In this document: piece after piece, positions 7,512 through 14,076 of the stretch
Position numbering within the stretch: the first letter of the stretch is position 1
How the letters are laid out: every line of letters starts with the position of its first letter
From: an uncultured Brevundimonas sp.
GTDB lineage: Bacteria > Pseudomonadota > Alphaproteobacteria > Caulobacterales > Caulobacteraceae
Length of the DNA stretch: 18,055 nucleotides
Reading direction: 5' to 3'
Assembly: GCA_946885435.1 (NCBI GenBank)
Contig: CAMPGL010000025.1
Location: 1-18,055, forward strand
The notes under the pieces: model-generated
What the model saw: the letters and a program-made list of their open reading frames with translations, nothing else
Told to the model about the DNA's origin: nothing
Databases searched by the model: none
Made by a program: the position numbers and the translations under genes

Positions 7512-8671
7512 GACCCCAAGAGCTCCCGCCCAATCAGGAATCGGCGGATCTCGTTGGTGCCGGCACCGATGTCGTAGAGTTTGGCGTCGCGAACCAGCCG
7601 CTCGACGGGCCACTCCTTGGTGTAGCCGGCGCCGCCCAGGGCCTGGACGGCCTCCAGCGACACCTTCACCGCGTTCTCGCTGGCCAGAAGGATGGCGCCG
7701 GCGGCGTCGTAGCGCGTCGTCTTGCCGGCGTCGCAGGCGCGCGCCACCGCATAGACGTAGGTCCGGGCCGAGTTCAGGGCGACGTACATGTCGGCGACCT
7801 TGGCCTGCATCAGCTGGAACGAGCCGATCGCCTTGCCGAACTGCTTGCGCTCGCGGACGTAGGGCAGCACGACATCCAGCGCCGCCTGCATGATGCCGAG
7901 CGGGCCGCCGGACAGCACGGCGCGCTCATAGTCGAGGCCGGACATCAGCACGCCGGCGCCGCCGCCGACCGGGCCCATGACGTTCTCTTCCGGAACCTCG
8001 CAGTCCTCGAACACCAGTTCGGCGGTGTCCGATCCGCGCATGCCCATCTTGTCGAGCTTCTTGGAGACGCTGAAGCCCCTCATCCCCTTCTCGATCAGGA
8101 AGGTGGTGACCCCGCCGTTGCCCTCTGCGGTGCGGGCGTAGACCACCAGGGTGTCGGCCGTCGGCGAGTTGGTGATCCAGAATTTGGTGCCGTTCAGGAT
8201 GTAGCGGTCGCCCTTCTTTTCCGCGCGGGTCCGCATGGACATGACGTCCGAGCCCGAGCCGGCTTCCGACATGGCGAGCGACCCCAGGTGCTCGCCCGAG
8301 ATCAGCTTGGGCAGGTACTTCTGCTTCTGCTCCGGCGTGCCCCAGCGGCGGATCTGGTTGATGCAGAGGTTGGAGTGGGCGCCGTAGCTGAGGCCGATCG
8401 AGGCCGAGGCTCTGCTCACCTCCTCCATCGCCACCACGTGCTCGAGGTAGCCCATGCCGAGCCCGCCGTACTCCTCCTCGACCGTGATCCCGTGCAGGCC
8501 CAGCTCGCCCATCTCGGGCCAGAGGTCGCGGGCGAACTCGTTCTTCTCATCGATCTCGGCGGCGCGCGGCGCCAGCCGGTCGGCCGCCCAGCGGGCGGTC
8601 GTCTCGCGGATCGCGTCGGCGTTCTCGCCGAGGCCGAATTCCATGGATTGGGGGGCGTTGGGAATGCTCAT
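7508..8671 (-). CDS. ivd: Isovaleryl-CoA dehydrogenase
   Basis: FAD-dependent acyl-CoA dehydrogenase that oxidises isovaleryl-CoA to 3-methylcrotonyl-CoA in leucine breakdown, passing electrons to ETF. The 387-residue length is normal. It has [12 protein letters not shown] (132-143) and FWITNSP (164-170) for FAD and substrate binding, and [15 protein letters not shown] (275-289). What separates it from other family members is the placement of the catalytic Glu: E249 in [15 protein letters not shown], as in isovaleryl-CoA dehydrogenases, while the C-terminal GAGTNEIRR has Ala370 where most acyl-CoA dehydrogenases have the base. I start at the ATG at 8671 ([12 protein letters not shown]); a TTG 12 codons upstream is unlikely. 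The start is 39 bases after the spmX stop; the end overlaps the HD gene start. Other leucine-pathway genes are not in the window. Confidence 0.92.
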   Translation of the reverse strand: MSIPNAPQSMEFGLGENADAIRETTARWAADRLAPRAAEIDEKNEFARDLWPEMGELGLHGITVEEEYGGLGMGYLEHVVAMEEVSRASASIGLSYGAHSNLCINQIRRWGTPEQKQKYLPKLISGEHLGSLAMSEAGSGSDVMSMRTRAEKKGDRYILNGTKFWITNSPTADTLVVYARTAEGNGGVTTFLIEKGMRGFSVSKKLDKMGMRGSDTAELVFEDCEVPEENVMGPVGGGAGVLMSGLDYERAVLSGGPLGIMQAALDVVLPYVRERKQFGKAIGSFQLMQAKVADMYVALNSARTYVYAVARACDAGKTTRYDAAGAILLASENAVKVSLEAVQALGGAGYTKEWPVERLVRDAKLYDIGAGTNEIRRFLIGRELLGS

Positions 8672-8710
8672 GGCGGCGGCGTAGCACCGTCCGCCGGGCC
8701 TCGCCAAGCG

Positions 8711-10039
8711 TCAGTCCTCGGAGCCGCCCAGGCGCTTGAACAGGTTGTAGGAGGCGATCCAGACGCAGATCACGCCGATCAGCACCAGCACCCAGCCGAT
8801 CACGGTCTTTTCGTTGAAGCCGCCGGGCACCTCGCTGGCGTCGGCCAGCTGGAAGCCCGCGATCCCGGCGCCGAAGGCGACCAGGCCGACCGCACCCATG
8901 CCGAAATAGGCCGCCGTCTCGCTCCAACGCTGGGTGCGCCCCTCGGGCTCGGGCGGCGCCTCGGCCAGGACCAGGCCGTCCTCCGGCGCGGGCGGCGCAT
9001 CTGACGCGAACAGGGTGGGCGTCTCGTCCGCGACCGGTTCTTCCGAAGCGTCCGGCTCAGGTTCGGAAGGAACGTCCGCCGTGGCAGGCGGCTCACTCGC
9101 TACTTCCGGCGGCGGCGTCAGGATCAGGACCAGCGGCGGCTCGGAGGCCTCGGCGGTCACGACGGGATCGATGTCCGGCGCGACATTGAGCGGGATCGAG
9201 TCTTCCAGTTCCTCCGCGGCCGCCATGGGCGCCTGGGGCTCGGACGTGCCGATCGGCGCGAAGGGTTCCGGCGGATAGCTGGCGTAGACGCGCGCGGCCA
9301 CGCTGGCCTCGGCGATCACTGCGGGGGCCGGCCCCGGCGCGTCGGAGGCCGTGACTTCGAGAGCCGCCTCGGCGGGCGCCTCTTCCGCCGGCGCGGGAGC
9401 CTGGACGTCGCTGGGAATGGCCGGCGCGGATGGCGCGGCCTCCTCCAGCTCGGGTTGGACCAGATGCGCCTCGGCGCGCGAGGCGGAGAAGTCGATCTCC
9501 AGAGTCGCGGGCGGGGTGTCCGGCAGGGTTGCGAGGGCGGAAGGGTCGATGGTGGGCGTGACCATCGACGTCGGCGACGGGGCCGTCTCGCCGTCCAGCA
9601 GCATGTCGCCCTCGGCCGAGCGACGGCGCACCAGGGCGTCGAGCACCACCGGCTTGCCGCCGAAGGCGCCTGAGCGCCAGATCGCCATGGCCAGGGCCGC
9701 CTCGGTCATCCGCTCCTGGTTGACCCGGTCCAGCACCGCAGACTTCAGGAAGGCGGGGACGCCGACGTTGAAGGCGAAGCAGGCGAGCGCATCGAACTGG
9801 CGCTGGGTGACCTCCACGGTCACGGCCTCGTTCACCGCCGCGACCACCGGAATCAGGTCGTAGAGCAGCAGCGCTTCGGCGTCGGCGGCGGTGATGGTCG
9901 CTCCCTCGCGAGCGAACTGGGTGTGGCCGTGCCCCATGGTCCAGCGGCCGTCGGGCAGCTGCGCCGCGGTCAGCCTGAGGCCCTCAAAGCTCTTGAGGAG
10001 CTCGAGTCCCTGGCGTGACATCTTCATACGCGGTTGCAT
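8711..10039 (-). CDS. spmX: SpmX: lysozyme-like cell-polarity protein
   Basis: A 442-residue match to SpmX, the stalked-pole protein that in Caulobacter crescentus localises and activates the kinase DivJ. The N-terminal domain (about 5-150) is a family 24 lysozyme: FEGLRL with E19, WTMGHGHT with T34, and FNVGVPAF. In the usual E-x8-D-x5-T triad the Asp position is L28 (AAQLPDG); the neighbouring D30 is out of register. The linker (about 151-370) is extremely rich in Pro, Ala, Glu and Asp. Two membrane helices close the protein (about 376-399 and 411-432), with a short tail. There is no N-terminal signal, as in SpmX. I chose the ATG at 10039 (AGGA upstream); in-frame ATGs at 10027 and 10021 are alternatives. 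A sigma-54-type promoter lies upstream, matching known TacA/RpoN control of spmX. A plain phage lysin is unlikely given the linker and helices. Confidence 0.9.
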   Translation of the reverse strand: MQPRMKMSRQGLELLKSFEGLRLTAAQLPDGRWTMGHGHTQFAREGATITAADAEALLLYDLIPVVAAVNEAVTVEVTQRQFDALACFAFNVGVPAFLKSAVLDRVNQERMTEAALAMAIWRSGAFGGKPVVLDALVRRRSAEGDMLLDGETAPSPTSMVTPTIDPSALATLPDTPPATLEIDFSASRAEAHLVQPELEEAAPSAPAIPSDVQAPAPAEEAPAEAALEVTASDAPGPAPAVIAEASVAARVYASYPPEPFAPIGTSEPQAPMAAAEELEDSIPLNVAPDIDPVVTAEASEPPLVLILTPPPEVASEPPATADVPSEPEPDASEEPVADETPTLFASDAPPAPEDGLVLAEAPPEPEGRTQRWSETAAYFGMGAVGLVAFGAGIAGFQLADASEVPGGFNEKTVIGWVLVLIGVICVWIASYNLFKRLGGSED

Positions 10040-10098
10040 GGCGGTCCTGTCGGCGTGGCCCGAAATGGGACAAGAGAGCTCGCCCCATGAGGGAGCCA

Positions 10099-10113
10099 GC
10101 AAAGGCCGCGCCG
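10099..10113 (-). promoter_or_regulatory. Sigma-54 (-24/-12) promoter of spmX
   Basis: On the minus strand CGGCGCGGCCTTTGC has GG and GC separated by ten bases, as in the RpoN consensus (TGGCAC-N5-TTGC), with the TTGC element intact and two substitutions in the -24 part. Transcription would start near 10088, leaving a leader of about 50 bases to the ATG at 10039. It sits between the mgtE stop and spmX. In C. crescentus spmX is a known TacA/sigma-54 target, so position and identity agree. I could not identify the TacA enhancer site, which would lie within mgtE. Confidence 0.6.
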
Positions 10114-10131
10114 GTTCCTAACTCGTCACGA

Positions 10132-11544
10132 TCACAGCAGGATCAAGGCCGCCAGCCCCAGGAAGGCGAGGAATCCGATCGTGTCCGTCACCCAGCTGAC
10201 GAAGACGGGAGAAGAGACTGCGGGGTCCCGTCCGAGCCGGTCCAGCGCCAAGGGCGCCAGGGTGCCCGCCAGAGCGGCCGCCACCAGGTTGATCACCACC
10301 GCCAGGCCGATAACCAGCGACAGCAGTTCGTTGCGCTGCCAGAGCCAGGTCACGCCCGCAAGGAGGATGGCGATCGCCATGCCGTTGGCCAGTCCAACCG
10401 CCACCTCGCGCCTGAGGATCCGCCAGCCGTTGGCCGCCGAGACCTCGCGCATGGCCAAGGCCCGGACCGCCACGGTCAGGGCCTGTGTCCCGGCATTGCC
10501 GCCGATCGAGGCGACCACAGGCATCAAGACCGCCAGCGCGACAAGCTGCTGAATCTCGGCCTGGAACACGCCGATCACCGTGGACGCGATCAGCGCGGTG
10601 CCCAGGTTCACCGCCAGCCACGGGATGCGCGAGCGCACGACCTCCAGGACGTTGGCGTCACGACCCGCGTCGGTGACGCCGGCGAGCGCCAGGATGTCCT
10701 CCTGGTTCTCCTCCTGGATGATGTTGACGATGTCGTCGACGGTGATCTGGCCGACCAGCCGGCCGCCCTTGTCAATCACGGGTGCGGAAATCAGGTGGTA
10801 CTTCTCGAAGATGTAGGCGACCTCTTCCTGGTCCTGGTCGACTGCGATCTCGTTGATCGGCTCCATGATCTCCGAGAGCTTCACCTCGCGCCGCGCGCGC
10901 AGCAGGCCGGACACTGGAACTGCGCCCACAGGCCGATAGCCGGGGTCGACGACATAGATGTCGAAGAACAGCTCGGGCAGCTCCTCGCCGTGGCCCCGCA
11001 TGTGGTCGATGGCGTCGCCGACGCTCCAGAACTGGGGCGCGGCCATCACCTCGCGCTGCATCAGGCGCCCGGCGGTGTCCTCCTCGTAGGACAGGGCGCT
11101 TTCGATGCCGGCTCGCTCGGCGTCCGGCATGGCGGCCAGCACGGCGCGGCGCTGCTCGTCCTCCAAGTCCTCGACGATGCCGGTGGCGTCGTCCGAGTCC
11201 AGCTCCTGAAGGGCCTCGGCCAAGGCGCCGGGCTCGACCATCTCGAGCACATCCTCGCGCACCCCGTCGTCGAGTTCGGGCAGGGTCTCGGCCAGCAGGT
11301 CCGGCGGCAGCCAGGGCACCACCTCGGCGCGGTGCTCGGCCGACAGGAAGCCCAGCAGGTCGGCCACGTCGGCAGGGTGCAGCGCCGAGATCAGCTCGCG
11401 CAGGCGCATGCCGTCGCCGCGGTCCGCGGCGTCGACCACCATCTCCACATATTCGGACGTGAGGGCGTAGTCCTCGCCCAGCGCCAGGTCTTCAAGCAGT
11501 TGGGCGGCTTCGGCTTCGGACAGACGGGCGGCTTCGGTGCTCAT
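10132..11544 (-). CDS. mgtE: Magnesium transporter/channel MgtE
   Basis: A 470-residue inner-membrane Mg2+ channel of the MgtE family. Order: N-terminal superhelical MgtE_N domain (about 45-150, with HPADVADLL and LDSDDA-type repeats), two CBS domains (about 160-215 and 225-280, the second with APVIDKGGRLVGQITVDDI), a plug helix, and five membrane helices from about 308. The pore motif MPVVASIGGNAGTQ (341-354) and the last-helix Asp in SWVTDTIGF (D454), which corresponds to the Mg2+-coordinating Asp of the Thermus structure, are present. Acidic residues at the N/CBS interface fit Mg2+-dependent gating. The ATG at 11544 has GGGGAGGGG nearby. The tRNA-Leu gene lies directly upstream on the same strand, so mgtE could receive read-through from it. 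No Mg2+ riboswitch is obvious in the 55-base gap. Confidence 0.95.
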   Translation of the reverse strand: MSTEAARLSEAEAAQLLEDLALGEDYALTSEYVEMVVDAADRGDGMRLRELISALHPADVADLLGFLSAEHRAEVVPWLPPDLLAETLPELDDGVREDVLEMVEPGALAEALQELDSDDATGIVEDLEDEQRRAVLAAMPDAERAGIESALSYEEDTAGRLMQREVMAAPQFWSVGDAIDHMRGHGEELPELFFDIYVVDPGYRPVGAVPVSGLLRARREVKLSEIMEPINEIAVDQDQEEVAYIFEKYHLISAPVIDKGGRLVGQITVDDIVNIIQEENQEDILALAGVTDAGRDANVLEVVRSRIPWLAVNLGTALIASTVIGVFQAEIQQLVALAVLMPVVASIGGNAGTQALTVAVRALAMREVSAANGWRILRREVAVGLANGMAIAILLAGVTWLWQRNELLSLVIGLAVVINLVAAALAGTLAPLALDRLGRDPAVSSPVFVSWVTDTIGFLAFLGLAALILL

Positions 11545-11599
11545 CGGCTCGCCCCTCCCCTTCAGCTACAGCCCTATGGCTTTGACCCTTTCAGATCGA

Positions 11600-11686
11600 T
11601 GGTGCGGTCGAGAAGACTCGAACTTCCACTCCGGTTAGGGAACAGCGACCTCAACGCTGCGCGTCTACCAATTCCGCCACGACCGC
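11600..11686 (-). tRNA. tRNA-Leu (anticodon GAG)
   Basis: An 87-base class II tRNA. The acceptor arms GCGGTCG and CGACCGC pair perfectly, with discriminator A and an encoded CCA (11602-11600). The D-arm contains AATTGGTAGACGC. The anticodon stem CAGCG/CGCTG encloses loop TTGAGGT, giving anticodon GAG at 11652-11650, which reads CUC/CUU leucine codons. A long variable arm and the T-loop TTCGAGT follow. A possible -10-like GCTATTCC (11704-11711, minus) lies about 20 bases upstream. Downstream sequence leads into mgtE without a clear terminator. Confidence 0.96.
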
Positions 11687-11782
11687 TCGCATCGGAGCGC
11701 GGGGGAATAGCGCAGGGAATCCGCTTTGGGAAGGGCGGCAAAGGCTGCGGAACAAAAGTCTTCGTGGCCGCTTTATGGCGCC

Positions 11783-12130
11783 ATGGTGGCGGCTGTTCAG
11801 ATCTTCCTGCTGGCTCTGGCGACGCAGGCCGCACAGCCTGGCGAGCGGGCCGTCGAGACCGCTGCCGAACCCGACATCTCGCTCGACGCGACCGTCACCG
11901 CCGAAAGCGTTCGCTGGCGCCAGGCAGGCGACATGGAACTCAGCGTCTGGTCGCAGCCTGAAGGTGTGAACATCAACGAGTCCCTGTCCACCGGACTGCC
12001 CGACCCGATTCCAGTCGGTCGCACGTTTCGACACATCGAGTGGCGGGTGAGACTCCGCGCATCCATCGCGCCGCCCGAGGCCCCGGCCGCGCCCGAGCCG
12101 CCCGAACCTGCATCTCAAGACCCGCAATAG
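11783..12130 (+). CDS. Small secreted protein of unknown function
   Basis: I do not recognise this protein. From the ATG at 11783 it is 115 residues: a hydrophobic leader (VAAVQIFLLALATQA, residues 2-16) followed by a polar region with VTAESVRWRQAGDMELSVWS and a Pro/Ala/Glu-rich tail. The leader lacks the usual basic N-terminus. A TTG at 11726 has a good AGGGA seven bases upstream and would add 19 residues including Arg and Lys, but that stretch has much lower third-position G/C than the rest, so I keep the ATG. It is followed nine bases later by the next secreted protein, which has its own AGGAG, so the two form a likely operon. It may be a periplasmic or membrane-anchored protein; no catalytic motif is visible. 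Confidence 0.6.
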   Translation: MVAAVQIFLLALATQAAQPGERAVETAAEPDISLDATVTAESVRWRQAGDMELSVWSQPEGVNINESLSTGLPDPIPVGRTFRHIEWRVRLRASIAPPEAPAAPEPPEPASQDPQ

Positions 12131-12139
12131 GAGACTGCC

Positions 12140-12913
12140 GTGAAGCCCTGGATTCTCGCTGGAGCCGCGCTCGCCGCGCTGTCGTTCGCCGGAGCCGCTC
12201 AGGCCCAGGACCGAGGCGTGCAGCCTGTCCAGCCGGTTCAGCCCTATGACCCCGCGCGCCAGACGGTCTATTCCGATCCGTCACAGGAGCCGGACGTCCT
12301 CCTCGATATCCCGAACCTTTCGGTCGAGGAGATCCAGCTGGAGGTCGAGGGCCTCGAAGTGCATCTCGCGCTCGACGCGCGGCTGGCCAACCTGCTGCAG
12401 CTGACGGCCGGCGCCGATGCGCGGATCGAGCGGGTCAATCTGACCATCTCGGGCGTGCAGGCTCAGGTGTTGCTCAAGGTACGGCTCGACAACGTCGCCC
12501 AGATCATCGACCGCACCCTGACCACCATCGACCGCAACCCGGAACTTCTTGAACGGCTCCTGCAGAGCGTCGACCACACGGTCACCACCGTCGGCGGGGT
12601 GGCCGGGGATGCCCTGCAGCCGGGCGGCGTACTGAGCCAGACAGTCAACACTCTCGGCCAGACCGTTCAGACCACCGTTGGGACAACGGGTCAGATCGTG
12701 GAACGCACGCTCGACAGCTCGGGCGCCGTGGTCAACCAGCGTACGGTCGGCGACATCCTCGACACCGCCCGGTCAGGCTTCGAGGTGGTTGGAGAAAGCA
12801 CAGACAGTGAGGGCCGCACGGTCCGGCGCCTGCGCAATGAGGCCGGCGTGGTGGTCGAGGCGGTGCTTGATGAGGCCGGTCGGGTCGTCTCGACCCGCAC
12901 CGTCGGGGGCTAG
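12140..12913 (+). CDS. Secreted protein with 11-residue C-terminal repeats, function unknown
   Basis: A 257-residue exported protein. Signal peptide residues 1-22 end at AQA-QD. A VQPVQPVQP stretch leads to a globular part (about 52-135) with the pattern PNLSVEEIQLEVEGLEVHL, ARLANLLQLTAG and VRLDNVAQIIDRTLTTIDRNP, which I recall in uncharacterised proteins of several phyla but cannot name. Residues 145-180 are Thr/Val/Gly-rich. The tail has 11-residue units each starting at Gly: GQIVERTLDSS, GAVVNQRTVGD, then GRTVRRLRNEA, GVVVEAVLDEA and GRVVSTRTVGG, suggesting a run of beta-hairpins. No Cys is present. The start is GTG with AGGAG six bases upstream. It is the second gene of the secreted pair and converges on the FliN-like gene five bases away, with no terminator between them. 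Confidence 0.8.
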   Translation: MKPWILAGAALAALSFAGAAQAQDRGVQPVQPVQPYDPARQTVYSDPSQEPDVLLDIPNLSVEEIQLEVEGLEVHLALDARLANLLQLTAGADARIERVNLTISGVQAQVLLKVRLDNVAQIIDRTLTTIDRNPELLERLLQSVDHTVTTVGGVAGDALQPGGVLSQTVNTLGQTVQTTVGTTGQIVERTLDSSGAVVNQRTVGDILDTARSGFEVVGESTDSEGRTVRRLRNEAGVVVEAVLDEAGRVVSTRTVGG

Positions 12914-12918
12914 GCCGC

Positions 12919-13215
12919 TCAGGCCGCTCCGGCCATAAAGTCGTAGACGTCCGCCGGACGCGTCACGACAATCGAGATGCGGTCCTCGGAGATGGCGATC
13001 TCGCCGCGTGCGACCGGGTGATTGTTGGCGAGGATCCAGACCTCGTCGGCCTCGCCCGCGTCGAGCGGAATCACGGCGCCGCGGCCCATGCGCAGCAGTT
13101 GCTGCATGGGCAGGCTGGAGCGGCCGAGCACGACCGAAATCTCCACCTTCACCGATGCGACCTGATTGCTCACGCCTTCGAGCTTCCCCGCCACGCCCCA
13201 GACCGACACAGACAC
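12919..13215 (-). CDS. FliN/FliM C-terminal (SpoA) domain protein
   Basis: A 98-residue protein consisting of one SpoA domain, as in the flagellar C-ring protein FliN and type III secretion SctQ proteins. The family pattern is visible in VASVKVEISVVLGRSSLPMQQLLRMGRGAVIPLD (about 19-52), VWILANNHPVARGEI (about 59-73) and the closing ISIVVTRP. FliN forms the lower C-ring, working with FliM and FliG in torque generation and switching. No other flagellar gene is in the window, so this may be the main FliN or a second SpoA protein. The start is uncertain: GTG at 13215 has coding-like third positions downstream, while GTG at 13173 (SNQVASVKVEI) gives 84 residues; neither has a good ribosome site. 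A CtrA-like box lies upstream at 13259-13273, fitting cell-cycle control of flagellar genes. Confidence 0.82.
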   Translation of the reverse strand: MSVSVWGVAGKLEGVSNQVASVKVEISVVLGRSSLPMQQLLRMGRGAVIPLDAGEADEVWILANNHPVARGEIAISEDRISIVVTRPADVYDFMAGAA

Positions 13216-13258
13216 CCCACACGCACGCTTACTGGCCGCGACCTTGCGGGCCTTATGC

Positions 13259-13273
13259 TTGACGCGCAGTTAA
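13259..13273. promoter_or_regulatory. CtrA-like binding box
   Basis: TTGACGCGCAGTTAA fits the CtrA pattern TTAA-N7-TTAA with one mismatch (TTGA in the first half-site read on the plus strand). It lies 44 bases upstream of the FliN-like gene start and 43 bases upstream of lipB, between the two divergent genes. CtrA controls flagellar genes in Caulobacterales, so the FliN-like gene is the more likely target. One match to a short pattern can be chance. Confidence 0.35.
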
Positions 13274-13315
13274 GCTGGCTTGCCGAAAGCGGGTTTCGCC
13301 GCCATCTGCCGTGCC

Positions 13316-14020
13316 ATGGAGCCCGGCCTCGATATCCTCAAGCGCGCCGACGCCCGGCCGGTCGGCTGGGCCGTGTCAGCCGGGCGGATCGCCTATCCCG
13401 AGGCGGTCGCCGCCATGGAGGCGCGCGCCGCCGCCATCGCCGAGGGCTCGGCCGGAGAGCTGATCTGGCTTCTGGAGCATCCGCCGCTCTACACGGCCGG
13501 CGTCTCGTCCAGGCCCGAGGACCTGCTGGCGCCGGGCGACATTCCGGTCTTCGAGACCGGACGCGGCGGCCAGTTCACCTATCACGGCCCCGGCCAGCGG
13601 GTCGCCTATGTCATGCTGGACCTGCGCGAGCGCGGCAAGGACGTGCGGCGCTTCGTGCGGGGGCTGGAGGCCTGGATCATCGGCGCGCTGGCCGAGTTCA
13701 ACGTCGAGGCAGGCGCTCGCGACGGCCGTGTCGGCGTCTGGGTCGAGCGGCGCGAGGCCGGCCAGGTCCGCGAGGACAAGATCGCGGCCATCGGGGTGAA
13801 GATCCGCCGCTGGGTCAGCTTCCACGGCGTCAGCCTGAACGTGGAGCCGGACCTGTCGCACTTCGGCGGCATCGTGCCCTGCGGCATCCGCGAGCACGGT
13901 GTGACCAGCCTGGTGGACCTCGGCCTGCCCGTGACGATGGACGAGGCGGACGCGGCGCTCAGGGCCTCGTTCCAGCAGGTGTTCGGACCGACCCAAGGCG
14001 GGGAGCCGCCCGTCGGGTGA
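13316..14020 (+). CDS. lipB: Octanoyl-ACP:protein N-octanoyltransferase (LipB)
   Basis: Transfers octanoate from acyl carrier protein to lipoyl domains of 2-oxoacid dehydrogenases and the glycine cleavage H protein, the first step of lipoate synthesis, in the cytoplasm. The 234-residue protein has the LipB motifs EHPPLYTAG (54-62), [17 protein letters not shown] (82-98), [18 protein letters not shown] (154-171) with catalytic-type K155, and IVPCGI (186-191) with the thioester Cys C189. All active-site residues look intact. The ATG at 13316 is chosen; a TTG at 13280 would add 12 residues that are not family-like. There is no clear Shine-Dalgarno. The gene stands alone, divergent from the FliN-like gene. 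Confidence 0.93.
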   Translation: MEPGLDILKRADARPVGWAVSAGRIAYPEAVAAMEARAAAIAEGSAGELIWLLEHPPLYTAGVSSRPEDLLAPGDIPVFETGRGGQFTYHGPGQRVAYVMLDLRERGKDVRRFVRGLEAWIIGALAEFNVEAGARDGRVGVWVERREAGQVREDKIAAIGVKIRRWVSFHGVSLNVEPDLSHFGGIVPCGIREHGVTSLVDLGLPVTMDEADAALRASFQQVFGPTQGGEPPVG

Positions 14021-14076
14021 AATATCCGTAGGGAATCCGCCCTGTTGCCGCCACGGTCACGCTTCATCGGGCGAGC

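Noticed and set aside
7100..9004. 634-residue open frame on the plus strand over the HD, isovaleryl-CoA dehydrogenase and spmX genes
   Set aside because: It is antisense to three well-supported genes and shows only His/Gly/Arg-rich shadow sequence.
9000..9600. Repetitive-looking GC-rich stretch in spmX as a DNA repeat
   Set aside because: It encodes the Pro/Ala/Glu linker. The similarity is compositional and I see no regular DNA repeat unit.
8711..10039. Prophage or phage lysis cassette suggested by the lysozyme domain
   Set aside because: There is no holin, spanin or structural gene nearby. The long acidic linker, two C-terminal helices and the altered triad identify SpmX.
11545..11599. 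Mg2+-sensing riboswitch ahead of mgtE
   Set aside because: The gap is only 55 bases, with one weak AGCC/GGCT pairing and no terminator-like structure.
11600..11686. tRNA gene as an integration (att) site
   Set aside because: I found no integrase and no duplicated tRNA 3' end in the window.
10015..11961. Long plus-strand open frame across mgtE and the tRNA
   Set aside because: It is antisense to mgtE and reads through a tRNA gene; no domain pattern.
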